A DNA stretch of 64,000 nt from Lentisphaerota bacterium (GTDB lineage Bacteria; Verrucomicrobiota; Lentisphaeria; Victivallales; Victivallaceae): contig SUWF01000005.1 of the NCBI GenBank assembly GCA_015061575.1, positions 1 through 64,000 on the forward strand, read 5' to 3'. Position 1 is the stretch's first letter, and each line of letters begins with the position of its first letter. The notes under the pieces are model-generated. The model was given only the letters and a program-made list of their open reading frames with translations, ran no database searches and was not told the DNA's origin. Position numbers and translations under genes: made by a program. This document shows, in pieces, positions 52,336-61,224 of the stretch.

Positions 52336-53074
52336 TCAACCTATCCTCCATACGTCCGACTTTGAATCCGAAATCCAACACGCTGGCGTCGCTCTGCGCT
52401 ATCAATTTGAGCATATCCGCAGCAGCAGCAAACTCCGCCAGCCGTCTGGCTCCGCCCTGCCCGACAGCCCGTTTATCAAGCATGGTAACTTCTACCGTGT
52501 AAACCGGACTGTGTTCCGGACCATTGACACTCAAAACTTTATAAATCGGCGGATGCCCATATTTGTGCTGAGTATATTCCTGCAAAGTACCTTTGGGGTT
52601 CAATCCAGGCAGCAGCCGGTGCGGAGCCGGAAAGTCGGATATGATCAAATCAAGCACCCAGTGCCGGGAAAATTCCATGCCTTTATCCAGATAACACGCC
52701 CCCAGCAAGGCTTCAAACAAATCACACAGCGTGGAATCCCGGTCAGCGCCGCCGGAACTCATTTCGCCGTTGCCAATATACATATAGCTGCCCAAATCAA
52801 GTTTCCGGGCCAGCGCTGCGATCGTATCCTGCCGGGCCAAAGCGGAACGCATCTTGGTCATCACGCCTTCATCGGCTTCCGGATAAAGATGATACAGATA
52901 ATCGGTCAGAATTATTTCCAAAACCGCATCGCCTAAAAATTCCAGCCGCTGATTATCATACGACAATTTATTTTCCACTGCGTATGAGCGGTGGGTCAAA
53001 GCCTCTTTGAGCAGCGTTGAATCGTCAAAAATGATCCCCAGCTGTTTTTTTAATTTTTCTATATCTCCGGGCAT
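52313..53074 (-). CDS. rnc: Ribonuclease III
   Basis: It cleaves double-stranded RNA in rRNA processing and mRNA turnover. The 253 residues have the signature NQRLEFLGDAVL (41-52), the second acidic site DLFEALLGACYLD near 120 and a C-terminal dsRBD (~165-235, PKGTLQEYTQHKYGHPPIYKV in part). GGGGAG precedes the ATG. The C-terminus overlaps the alcohol dehydrogenase gene. Confidence 0.95.
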   Translation of the reverse strand: MPGDIEKLKKQLGIIFDDSTLLKEALTHRSYAVENKLSYDNQRLEFLGDAVLEIILTDYLYHLYPEADEGVMTKMRSALARQDTIAALARKLDLGSYMYIGNGEMSSGGADRDSTLCDLFEALLGACYLDKGMEFSRHWVLDLIISDFPAPHRLLPGLNPKGTLQEYTQHKYGHPPIYKVLSVNGPEHSPVYTVEVTMLDKRAVGQGGARRLAEFAAAADMLKLIAQSDASVLDFGFKVGRMEDRLNVQAADS

Positions 53075-53085
53075 AAACGCTCCCC

Positions 53086-53799
53086 TTATTTGGCTTCAAA
53101 TTCATGATGCCGGTTCCACGCCTCGGTGGAATATTTGATTTGCCCCAGCTCTTCAGCATGCAGCAAAACCTCCTGCGCCGGCTGCCAGTCCTGAAATTCA
53201 ATATCAAATTTTATTTTCAGCGACTCCAGCAATTCCGCACACAATTTATCCCAATCGCCGCCGGCTGCCTCCAGTTTGATACTCCCCTGATGCAATATGC
53301 CGCAGCGGGTACGCCGCTGGGCTGCGCCCGCATATTTGCTGCCGGAAGGTGCCACTAAATCAAAACGGCTCGGCGATACAAAGCACTGCATGGTAGAACG
53401 GTCAACATGATCAGTACCGTGACTTTCCAAAAGTGCTTCCACGCCGTCTTCTTGCATTTTTATCAGCAATGCCTCGTGGAAGATCTTATAACTTTCCATC
53501 CGGTCAAGCTGCATGATCTTATGCTCCGGCGGCACCACTACCGTATAAGTCAGATCCACATCATGATAGACTACTCCGCCACCGGTCGGACGCCGCACCA
53601 AAGTGTATTTATCAGCTAACTCTTCAGGCATGATCTGCGCACTGCCGAACGATACCGACGGCCGATCCCAACGATAAACGCGCACCAGCACCTGATTCTG
53701 CTGCAGCGCCGAATTGGCCAGCAGCACTTCATCCATTGCCATATTAAAGTAGGGATCGTGGATGCCATCCATCCAGCACAACCATTGTTCTTTACTCAT
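53086..53799 (-). CDS. Lipoate-protein ligase / octanoyltransferase (LplA/LipM family)
   Basis: It attaches lipoate or octanoate to 2-oxoacid dehydrogenases or glycine-cleavage H protein. The 237 residues contain RRPTGGGVVYHDVDLTYTV (substrate loop, ~69-87), GSKYAGAAQRR (catalytic Lys) and a HQGSI strand. Whether it is LplA-type ligase or LipM-type transferase cannot be told; the length fits either. It lies 12 bases after the WaaP-like gene and 11 bases before rnc. Confidence 0.85.
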   Translation of the reverse strand: MSKEQWLCWMDGIHDPYFNMAMDEVLLANSALQQNQVLVRVYRWDRPSVSFGSAQIMPEELADKYTLVRRPTGGGVVYHDVDLTYTVVVPPEHKIMQLDRMESYKIFHEALLIKMQEDGVEALLESHGTDHVDRSTMQCFVSPSRFDLVAPSGSKYAGAAQRRTRCGILHQGSIKLEAAGGDWDKLCAELLESLKIKFDIEFQDWQPAQEVLLHAEELGQIKYSTEAWNRHHEFEAK

Positions 53800-53811
53800 A
53801 AACCGCTCACC

Positions 53812-54660
53812 TTAAAAATGAACATCCGGCAGAAAATCTGCCAGTTTTTTCCGGAAATTTGCATCCGTATAATAATTTTTACCGCCGCACTGACTGTAAG
53901 CATCGCACCACTGCCGGGCCAGGCTCACTACTTCCGGCCGGGGCAAAGCCGGATCTTTTTGCGGCCAGGACAGCCAGCTGGAAGATACCACTCTGGACAG
54001 TTCCCGGGCCCGCACCCGATCCGAACACGCCGATGAATGCTTCACACAGCCATCCAGATCAAACACCCCGAATCGGAAAGTTCCATCTATTTGCCTGACT
54101 GCCATCAAATTGCACAATTTCAGATCTCCATGTTCAATGCCGTTATCGTGCATTTTCAATACAATCGCACTCAACTGCTGTACAGCATCCTGCCACTGCA
54201 GCGGACTGGCGATGATCTCAGAGAGATTGTCTCTGAAAGTCATGCTGCCGGGTATATACTCAGTAATCAGATAACTTGCCGCCGGCAAAAACCACGCTCC
54301 GGTCGCCAGCGCCATATAGACTTTCGGGGTATATATGCCCAATTTTTCCAACTCTCCAGCCATGCGCATGTTGCGCACCGACCGGGGCATACGGCCGATC
54401 CGGCGTATCCGTTCAGATAAACGCCCTACATTGCTGCGTTTGATAAAAAATCGCTGATCATTAACGACAAAAATCCCGGCCGTAGTCGACCGGGAATTTT
54501 TGATCAATTCCGACTGCGCAAGCAATCCTTCGGCATCCAGAAAAGCATTGCGCAGTTCTTCGGATATGTCATCAGCAAAGGCGTAAGTCTTGAACCGGGT
54601 CTTCCACACCGGGTTGACCGGACAACTGACAGTTGTATTCAAGTAAACTGCGCCTTGCAT
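53812..54660 (-). CDS. Kdo/WaaP-like lipopolysaccharide kinase-fold protein
   Basis: It is probably a lipid A or LPS-core kinase. The 282 residues from the ATG at 54660 have the kinase-like motifs IKRSN (Lys), EYIPGSMTFRDNL and EHGDLKLCNLMAV (HGD catalytic loop), then FGVFDLDGCV (DFG-like) of the InaA/KdkA/WaaP group. No signal peptide. A TTG one codon upstream is possible, and no Shine-Dalgarno is obvious. It starts 13 bases after leuB, so it is probably in that transcript. Confidence 0.8.
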   Translation of the reverse strand: MQGAVYLNTTVSCPVNPVWKTRFKTYAFADDISEELRNAFLDAEGLLAQSELIKNSRSTTAGIFVVNDQRFFIKRSNVGRLSERIRRIGRMPRSVRNMRMAGELEKLGIYTPKVYMALATGAWFLPAASYLITEYIPGSMTFRDNLSEIIASPLQWQDAVQQLSAIVLKMHDNGIEHGDLKLCNLMAVRQIDGTFRFGVFDLDGCVKHSSACSDRVRARELSRVVSSSWLSWPQKDPALPRPEVVSLARQWCDAYSQCGGKNYYTDANFRKKLADFLPDVHF

Positions 54661-54673
54661 CAAAAACGTTTTT

Positions 54674-55789
54674 TTACAGGTTATCGATCACCAGCTGACC
54701 GACTTCGGTCGTGGAGTAACCCATCTTGCCCGCCGCCATGCTTTCGAGCTTGTTGCCGGTAACGTAGGCAACGGACTTTTCGATGGCTGCCGCAGCTTCT
54801 TTTTCGCCAAGGAAGTCCAACAACATGGCACCGGCGCAAACTGCCGCCAGCGGATTGATGACGTTCAAACCGGTGTACTTGGGAGCCGAACCGCCGATCG
54901 GTTCAAACATGCTCACGCCGCCCGGAGTAGGATTGAGGTTACCACCGGCAGCAATACCCATACCGCCCTGCGTCATAGCACCCAAGTCGGTGATGATATC
55001 GCCGAAGATATTATTGGTCACGATAACGTCGAACCATTCCGGATTCTTGACCATCCACATAGTTGTGGCGTCAACGTGGCAGTAAGCGGTTTTGACTTCC
55101 GGAAATTCTTCTGCGACCTGATAGAACACCCGTTCCCACAGATCGAAGACATAGGTCAGCACGTTGGTCTTGCCGCACAAAGTCAGCTGGGCAGTCTTGC
55201 CGGCAGCGATATCTTCGGCGGTGAGGCCGCGCCACGGATTTTCTTTGCTGTGGCGTTTTCTGGCCAATTCAAAAGCGTAACGGATGCAGCGTTCGACCTG
55301 ATGATAGTTATATACTTCGCTCTGGACAGCGACTTCCTGCCTGGTGCCTTTCATGGATACACCGCCGATACCAGTGTAAATACCGCCGGTATTTTCGCGC
55401 ACCACAACATAGTCGATATCTTCGGGCTTTTTATTGGCCAGCGGAGTTTCCACCCCCGGGAACAACTTGATCGGACGCAGATTGATATACTGATCAAGTT
55501 CAAAACGCAGCTTGAGCAAAATGCCCTTTTCCAGAATACCCGGTTTGACTTTGGGGTGACCGATGGCCCCCAGGAACACGGCATCAAATTTCTGGAGCTG
55601 TTCCACGGCATCTTCCGGCAGGATCTCGCCGGTGGCCAGATAGTGTTCGCCACCCCAGTTGAAGGTGGTTTCGCTGAAATCAAAACCAAATTTTTTGGCC
55701 GCAGCGCGCATAACTTTCAAGCCTTCGGCCACCACTTCCGGACCGGTTCCATCGCCGGGCAGAACAGCAATCTTGTAATTTCTGGACAT
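54674..55789 (-). CDS. leuB: 3-isopropylmalate dehydrogenase
   Basis: It catalyses the oxidative decarboxylation of 3-isopropylmalate in leucine synthesis. The 371 residues match LeuB length, with GDGTGPEVVAEGLKV at the start, LRFELDQYINLRPIKLFPG, RENTGGIYTG, DATTMWMVKNPEWFDVIVTNNIFGDIITDLGAM (quoted in parts) and the NAD loop EPIGGSAPKYTG. Tartrate and isocitrate dehydrogenase relatives are less likely because of the LRFELDQYIN pattern. AGGAG precedes the ATG. It leads the leuB-waaP-lplA-rnc run. Confidence 0.9.
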   Translation of the reverse strand: MSRNYKIAVLPGDGTGPEVVAEGLKVMRAAAKKFGFDFSETTFNWGGEHYLATGEILPEDAVEQLQKFDAVFLGAIGHPKVKPGILEKGILLKLRFELDQYINLRPIKLFPGVETPLANKKPEDIDYVVVRENTGGIYTGIGGVSMKGTRQEVAVQSEVYNYHQVERCIRYAFELARKRHSKENPWRGLTAEDIAAGKTAQLTLCGKTNVLTYVFDLWERVFYQVAEEFPEVKTAYCHVDATTMWMVKNPEWFDVIVTNNIFGDIITDLGAMTQGGMGIAAGGNLNPTPGGVSMFEPIGGSAPKYTGLNVINPLAAVCAGAMLLDFLGEKEAAAAIEKSVAYVTGNKLESMAAGKMGYSTTEVGQLVIDNL

Positions 55790-55872
55790 AATAGTGATCT
55801 CCTATTTAAATTAAAAGTAAAAATTGTTTATCAGGTAATTTACATCCCCTTGCTGAAAATTCAAGAGTTATT

Positions 55873-56523
55873 TCAAAAAAGTTGCCGCAAATCCCGTACT
55901 TTTGCTGCAATATCGCCGGCCTGGGTGATTTCTGTAACCATAGCAATGCGTTTGGCTCCGGCTTTCCGCAGCTGCGGTATGTGCCAGGATTTGATTCCGC
56001 CCATGACGGTAAAAGGACAATTTATGCAGCTGCTGATTTCAGCAATAGCCTCCACGCCCAATGCTCCGCAAGGCACACTTTTGGTCTGCGTAGCATAAAT
56101 TGGACCAATGTTCAAATAGTCACAATGATCCTGACACGCCGCCTGCGCCTCGGGTATATTATGCGTTGAACAGCCGACAATCAACTCCGGAGCGATTTTT
56201 TTGGCTGCCGCCACCGGCAAGTCGTCCTGCCCCAGATGCACACCGTCTGCGCCGCAAGCCAACGCCACATCAGTGTGATCATCAAGAATAAAAAGCATCC
56301 CGAATTCATCAGCGATCCTGCGGGCCTCCAAGCCCAGCAGATACAACTCTTTAAGCGAACAATCCTTTTCCCGCAGCTGGAAGATCTTTGCTCCGCCCTC
56401 GCCGACTGCTCTGATCACCTCCAGCACCGGACGACCGGCGCAGAATTGACTGCTGATCACCGGATAAATATCGACTTTTCCGGCAAAAACTTCCATCCGT
56501 TCACTCAGTGACTTGAAACTCAT
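55873..56523 (-). CDS. thiE: Thiamine-phosphate synthase
   Basis: It couples the thiazole phosphate (from Thi4) with HMP-PP. The 216 residues have QLREKD, FILDDHTDVALACGADGVHLGQDDLP (quoted in part), GCSTHN, YLNIGPIYATQTK and VMGGI, the family hallmarks. The start overlaps the stop of the 5'-nucleotidase-like gene (ATGA), so it is translated with it. It has no riboswitch of its own visible here. Confidence 0.93.
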   Translation of the reverse strand: MSFKSLSERMEVFAGKVDIYPVISSQFCAGRPVLEVIRAVGEGGAKIFQLREKDCSLKELYLLGLEARRIADEFGMLFILDDHTDVALACGADGVHLGQDDLPVAAAKKIAPELIVGCSTHNIPEAQAACQDHCDYLNIGPIYATQTKSVPCGALGVEAIAEISSCINCPFTVMGGIKSWHIPQLRKAGAKRIAMVTEITQAGDIAAKVRDLRQLF

Positions 56524-57899
56524 AAATTTTCCTCCTGTACTTTTAAGATCACATCCAATATCCCCGGAGCATTTTCGGCTTGATCAAAATCGATCCTGCC
56601 GGAGAGTATCCGCCGGATGCCCGGCAGCTGACCGCCAGCACCGGCGGCTGCGTAAGCAGATATGGCCAGCGTATACTCCTTGCGCTCCTGATCAAAAACA
56701 ATATCCTGCAGTCGGCTTCCGGCGGTCATGATCCTGAACCCGGCCGTTGCGATAAACTGTTGGCGTTTATGGGCAAACGCTGTATATTCACGCACAATAT
56801 GCATAACTTCCCGCCCCGACAACCTGACGGTTATCACCGGATCAAAATAGGGAAACACCTTAAAGCAGTCAGCTCTGCTTTTTTGCTTATTTTGCAGCAG
56901 TCTTTGCAGTTTATCTGCGGAGCTTACTGCATAGAGTGCAAGGTCGCTGCCGGTGAACTTTTTCATGCACAATGCGGGCATGTTCAACCCCTGAAGAGGC
57001 CACGCTTTTAAAATCGCTTTATCCTGCTCCGACTCCGGTTCCGGCAGCTGCTCCAAAGGTATGATCCCGGTTTCGATCTGCGTCAGGCGGCGGTTTTTAT
57101 CGTCAAAAACAAGCACCGCCTTGACCACGCCGCTGCCGTGGGCGGGCGGCTGCACATACCAGCTGTTGCCAACTTTACTGCCGCCATCGGCAATGTGACT
57201 GTGCGCACCGATGACCAGATCGACTTCCGGAGTATTTTTCAACAGCGTATTCAGATTTTCTTTGCCGCCATATTTGCCCACATGCCGCAGCAGCACGATC
57301 GCATCAGCCCCGGCCTCCCGGGCCGCTTTGACCGTCCGGCGCAGCACCGGCTGGCCGCCCAGTGTCTGAAAATGTCCGGCCGGGATCGGGAAACAGTTGT
57401 TCATATCTCTGAGCATCAAACCGATAAAAGCTATCTTGTAACCGCCCAGCTCCCGCAGCACATAAGGCTGCACCAGTTCCCGCAGTGTCATGGAGTGCAA
57501 ATTGGCAGCCAGCGTCGTCCCATGGAACTCCTGCAGCAGGTTCCGGAAAGCGTTGAATCCAAATTCCAACTCGTGATTTCCGGGCACCCACAGCTGACAA
57601 CCCGCAGCGTAAAGCAGCGGCAGCATACCTGCGCCCCGTTTCTGCTGTATGGCCAAAGTACCTTGCACTGTATCGCCAACATCAACATAAATAAAACTAT
57701 CGCCATGCTGCCGGTGCAGTTGACCGATCAAAGGTGCAATACGCTGCTGGAACTGCTGAGCGCAGCCGTGCAAATCAGCAGTAGCAGCGATCACTACTTC
57801 TGCGCCCGTCAACCGGGTGCATGACCAAACGGCCAATACTCCGGCCAATATTGCCGCCCAACGGGGCAGGAGTTTGCCAAGCAGCCGCTCAAATACCAT
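56520..57899 (-). CDS. Secreted 5'-nucleotidase/UDP-sugar hydrolase family protein
   Basis: It is probably a periplasmic phosphohydrolase. AAGG sets the ATG at 57899, giving 459 residues with a signal peptide (~1-35). The metallophosphatase motifs are TADLHG, DVGDTVQG, GNHELEFG, LLRHVG and GAHSH in order, followed by the C-terminal 5'-nucleotidase domain (~290-455, with SSADKLQ and GAGGQLPG). The substrate may be UDP-sugar, nucleotide or, because thiE overlaps it, a thiamine-related phosphate. That last point is only a guess from context. A longer start at 57944 is less likely. Confidence 0.85.
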   Translation of the reverse strand: MVFERLLGKLLPRWAAILAGVLAVWSCTRLTGAEVVIAATADLHGCAQQFQQRIAPLIGQLHRQHGDSFIYVDVGDTVQGTLAIQQKRGAGMLPLLYAAGCQLWVPGNHELEFGFNAFRNLLQEFHGTTLAANLHSMTLRELVQPYVLRELGGYKIAFIGLMLRDMNNCFPIPAGHFQTLGGQPVLRRTVKAAREAGADAIVLLRHVGKYGGKENLNTLLKNTPEVDLVIGAHSHIADGGSKVGNSWYVQPPAHGSGVVKAVLVFDDKNRRLTQIETGIIPLEQLPEPESEQDKAILKAWPLQGLNMPALCMKKFTGSDLALYAVSSADKLQRLLQNKQKSRADCFKVFPYFDPVITVRLSGREVMHIVREYTAFAHKRQQFIATAGFRIMTAGSRLQDIVFDQERKEYTLAISAYAAAGAGGQLPGIRRILSGRIDFDQAENAPGILDVILKVQEENL

Positions 57900-58043
57900 T
57901 TTATGCCTTAAAATCATAAAAAAATCAAAAAAAAACCTTATCAAAACTTGAATATTTTAAAATATAGGCCATATTATACAAATGTACAAACTTGAGAAGT
58001 AAATTTTTCAATATTTTAACCATATAACAATTGAGGTGCAACA

Positions 58044-58196
58044 ATGTCTCAGCATGCGAGTCTTCGCGTTGGCGGTAAAATCCGCAAAAAACGCAATGTC
58101 ATGAAGCGTTTCGAACGGCTGAACGTGCTCCGTGCCGAAGGCCGGATCGCGGAAGAAAAGGTCTATGGTCTGCCCAAGACCAAGCCGATTGATTGA
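58044..58196 (+). CDS. PVC-superphylum small basic protein
   Basis: The 50-residue product begins MSQHASLRVGGKIRKKRNVM and ends YGLPKTKPID. It matches the small basic protein shared by Chlamydiae, Verrucomicrobia and Lentisphaerae (TIGR04137 type), with conserved SLR.GGK....RNV.KR.ER and VYGLPKTKP. GAGGTG lies 5 bases before the ATG. The family is thought to be ribosome- or nucleic-acid-associated, but its role is not known to me. It is a single-gene unit with its own terminator. Confidence 0.92.
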   Translation: MSQHASLRVGGKIRKKRNVMKRFERLNVLRAEGRIAEEKVYGLPKTKPID

Positions 58197-58214
58197 TCGG
58201 AAAAACGTTGCATT

Positions 58215-58257
58215 AACGGCGGAAGCGCGGTAATTTACACGCCTTTCCGCCGTTTTT
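58215..58257 (+). terminator. Intrinsic terminator after the small basic protein gene
   Basis: AACGGCGGAA (58215-58224) pairs with TTCCGCCGTT (58245-58254). The T-run reaches 58257, and an inner GCG/CGC pair extends the stem. Confidence 0.85.
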
Positions 58258-58279
58258 GTGTTTATTGCAGAGAAGTAAA

Positions 58280-59155
58280 ATGGATTCAGCAAGTCAGTTT
58301 TGGGATCTGGAAGTTCTGACCGGATTGTTTCAGCAGGCCGGAGCGATCGCATGGCGTTATTTTGATGCTCCGCCAACCGAGTTGAAAAGTGACCGAACAG
58401 TAGTGACTGTTGCAGATCGGGAAATCGAAGCATGTTTTGCCCGGGTACTGGATCAGCCCGACCGGGATCGCTACCTTATTGGCGAAGAAACGGTGGATAA
58501 CAAACCTGTTGACTATATCCAACAGGCGTTGAACGCACCGTGCTGCTGGGTGCTGGATCCGATCGACGGAACTGCGCCATATTCAGCCCACATGGATTTT
58601 TGGGGTGTATCGCTGGGCTTGCTGGAAAACGGGCGCTTGACCAACGGTGCAGTCTATCTGCCATGTTTTGATATTTTGCTGGCCACCAACGGCGATCAGG
58701 TTGTGTACCGGCATTTGAAAAAACTCGGCCCGTGGCAGCTCTTTACAGCTCAACCGGGCAATCTGGGAACCGATGGGCACATTCTGCTGGGGCAGATGCC
58801 AGCGCACCAGTGGGGGTACAGCAAACGCAACACGCTCTTTGCCATCTGCAGCTGCGTAGCATCGTTTTATCTGCTATTTTGCGGAAAAGCCGAAGCCTAT
58901 TGCGGCACCTTCAAGTTGTGGGATATAGCCGGGATCCTGCCGATAGCTCAACGGCTCAACTGTCAGATCCTCTCTACAGATGACGTCACCCGGCAGCTCT
59001 CCGGAGATCTTGCACAGCAAATGTTTGAATTGAGCGATCCCGCCAAGATGTGGCAGGTCAAAAATCCGGTCATCGCCGCGTTCAATAAGAATACAGCTTT
59101 GGCAATGCTGAAAAATTTTCACCCCATTCAACCACTTACGGGAACAGGATCATGA
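58280..59155 (+). CDS. Inositol-monophosphatase-family phosphatase
   Basis: AGAAG sets the ATG at 58280 and gives 291 residues. The Mg/Li-sensitive fold shows IGEET (68-71 area), DPIDGT (93-98), SLGLLENG and KLWDIAG near 215 (the WD.A motif). Other family members act on inositol phosphate, fructose-1,6-bisphosphate, histidinol phosphate or PAP. The substrate here is uncertain. The stop overlaps rimO by 4 bases. Confidence 0.85.
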   Translation: MDSASQFWDLEVLTGLFQQAGAIAWRYFDAPPTELKSDRTVVTVADREIEACFARVLDQPDRDRYLIGEETVDNKPVDYIQQALNAPCCWVLDPIDGTAPYSAHMDFWGVSLGLLENGRLTNGAVYLPCFDILLATNGDQVVYRHLKKLGPWQLFTAQPGNLGTDGHILLGQMPAHQWGYSKRNTLFAICSCVASFYLLFCGKAEAYCGTFKLWDIAGILPIAQRLNCQILSTDDVTRQLSGDLAQQMFELSDPAKMWQVKNPVIAAFNKNTALAMLKNFHPIQPLTGTGS

Positions 59156-60507
59156 AGTACCGCCGTTCTGAAAGAATCACCGCCCAGGGAGTGTATCTGG
59201 TCAGTCTGGGCTGTCCGAAAAATCTGGTGGACAGCGAAGTTATTGCCGGATTGCTGGTCACTAATGGTATCCCGCTGAACTTTGATAAAAAGTCGGCGGC
59301 ATACTATCTTATCAACACTTGTGCTTTTCTGCCCGGCGCGCGCCAGGAGTGCTGCCATGCCATCGAAGAAGGCATCCGCTGGAAAAACAAAGCTCCGGAA
59401 GTACGCAAACTCATCGTAGCCGGATGCCTTATCCAGCAGGATAAAGAGCGCAAGATCATCCGCAATTATCCCGAAGTCGATGCGTGGAGCGGCGTCGATG
59501 GCGTCGGCGATATAATCAATACTTTTGAAAATGCCGCCAATGGTTATATTACCGGCAATGCCGAACTGCCCTGCTACCTTTATGATGAAAAAACGCCCCG
59601 GCTGCAGCTGACGCTGCCGCATACGGCCTATTTGAAAATCGCCGACGGCTGCAACAACTGCTGCAGCTACTGCAGTATTCCGCTGATCCGGGGACGGCTG
59701 CGGAGCCGCTCCATAGAGTCGGTATTGCAGGAGGCACGCAACCTGATCGCTGCCGGCGTAAAAGAGCTTATCCTTATTGCGCAGGATGTGACCGCCTACG
59801 GTGCCGACCGCAGCGACGGAGCCACTCTGGCCGGGTTGCTGCATGAACTGGATAAATTGGAAGGCGAATTTTTCCTGCGTTTGCTTTACACCCATCCCGC
59901 CCACTACACAGAGGAGTTTTTTGCCGAATACAAGGTCAACAAACACCTGCTGCCCTATCTGGATATACCCTTGCAGCACATCAATGACCGAATATTGAGC
60001 AAAATGGGGCGCAAAGTCAACCGGGCCCGGATCGAAGAAGTATTGCACAATATCCGTACGGCCCGTCCGGAAAGTATTATCCGTACTACTTTTATCACCG
60101 GATTGCCCGGCGAAGGCGACGCTGAATTTGCCGAATTGGAAGAGTTTATCCAAGCACAGAAGTTCTCCCGGCTGGGAGTTTTCAGCTACTCCCCGGAACC
60201 GGGAACTCCGGCAGCCGGTTTTCCTGACCGGCCCGATCTGGCCACGGCCGAAGCCCGGGCGGAAAAACTCATGCAGATACAACAGACTATATCGCTGGAA
60301 TTAAATCAACAACTGCTGGGCAAAACCGTTACAGTCATCTGCGATCAAGCCGATGGACGCAACGGCATCGGGCGCACGCTGGGCGATGCTCCGGAAATCG
60401 ACAACACGGTATATTTTACCGGCAACCGGCGGCTGCAGCCCGGCGAAATCTGTCAAGTTTGCATTACTGAGGTAAAAACATTTGATTTATACGGTAAAGT
60501 GTGCTAA
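59152..60507 (+). CDS. rimO: Ribosomal protein S12 methylthiotransferase
   Basis: It adds a methylthio group to Asp of ribosomal protein S12 using two Fe-S clusters. The 451 residues have the MTTase N-terminal domain (SLGCPKNLVDSEV, NTCAF, AGCL Cys), the radical SAM motif CNNCCSYC (~164-171), QDVTAYG, PYLDIPLQHIN, RTTFITGLPGE and a C-terminal TRAM domain. It overlaps the upstream phosphatase gene and leads to pgsA 51 bases on. Confidence 0.94.
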   Translation: MKYRRSERITAQGVYLVSLGCPKNLVDSEVIAGLLVTNGIPLNFDKKSAAYYLINTCAFLPGARQECCHAIEEGIRWKNKAPEVRKLIVAGCLIQQDKERKIIRNYPEVDAWSGVDGVGDIINTFENAANGYITGNAELPCYLYDEKTPRLQLTLPHTAYLKIADGCNNCCSYCSIPLIRGRLRSRSIESVLQEARNLIAAGVKELILIAQDVTAYGADRSDGATLAGLLHELDKLEGEFFLRLLYTHPAHYTEEFFAEYKVNKHLLPYLDIPLQHINDRILSKMGRKVNRARIEEVLHNIRTARPESIIRTTFITGLPGEGDAEFAELEEFIQAQKFSRLGVFSYSPEPGTPAAGFPDRPDLATAEARAEKLMQIQQTISLELNQQLLGKTVTVICDQADGRNGIGRTLGDAPEIDNTVYFTGNRRLQPGEICQVCITEVKTFDLYGKVC

Positions 60508-60558
60508 ATTAATAGCATCGCAATGCAATAAACCAATTATTTTTAAGGAAAAAGACAA

Positions 60559-61179
60559 ATGCCTTTTAATTTGCCCAACATCCTGACGGTGGCCCGGATC
60601 GTGCTGATCTTTATAGCATTGGTGCTGGCAACCAATTCCGGCATCCCCGGCGGGGTCAAGATCAAGTCTGACGATATAGAAATGATCTTGCGCTACATAG
60701 CCTGTATTCTGGCGATCGTGGCCGCAGTAACTGACTTGGTCGATGGTTATCTGGCCAGAAAATGGAATCAGGTCACTGAGTTCGGGGCCCTGATGGATCC
60801 GCTGGCCGACAAGATCTTTGTTACTACAGTTATGCTCATACTGGTGGAATTTCAGCTGCTGGCGGCCTGGGTGGCAGCCGTGGTCATCTGCCGGGAGTTT
60901 ATGGTCACCGGGCTGCGGCTGCTGGCGGTCAAACAGGGCAAAGTCATCAGCGCAGATAAGTTCGGCAAGCTCAAAACCTTCCTGCAAATGGTCATGCTGT
61001 TTATCGGCGGCATGGTCTGGATACATGTTTTGGATCTGGATATGAAAATCTGTCAGGCTGTGACTTTGCGCCACCTCTGGAGCGTGCTGCTCTGGGGTAT
61101 CGTGGTGATCACGGTCGGCTCCGGACTCAATTACTTTATCAAGAACCGGGAGCTGCTGACGGCTGCTCCGGAAAAGTGA
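60559..61179 (+). CDS. pgsA: CDP-diacylglycerol-glycerol-3-phosphate 3-phosphatidyltransferase
   Basis: It makes phosphatidylglycerol phosphate in the inner membrane. The 206 residues have about six transmembrane segments and the CDP-alcohol phosphatidyltransferase motif DLVDGYLAR ... G ... D ... D (~53-80: DG, AR, GALMDPLADK). AAGG precedes the ATG. It is followed by the TatD-like gene after 45 bases. Confidence 0.93.
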   Translation: MPFNLPNILTVARIVLIFIALVLATNSGIPGGVKIKSDDIEMILRYIACILAIVAAVTDLVDGYLARKWNQVTEFGALMDPLADKIFVTTVMLILVEFQLLAAWVAAVVICREFMVTGLRLLAVKQGKVISADKFGKLKTFLQMVMLFIGGMVWIHVLDLDMKICQAVTLRHLWSVLLWGIVVITVGSGLNYFIKNRELLTAAPEK

Positions 61180-61224
61180 TCAGCCTGCATCCGGCAGCTC
61201 AAGCTGAGTGTTACAGGTTTGGCG

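Noticed and set aside
59128-60282. A 384-codon - strand frame opposite rimO
   Set aside because: It is antisense to a clear rimO with all Fe-S motifs.
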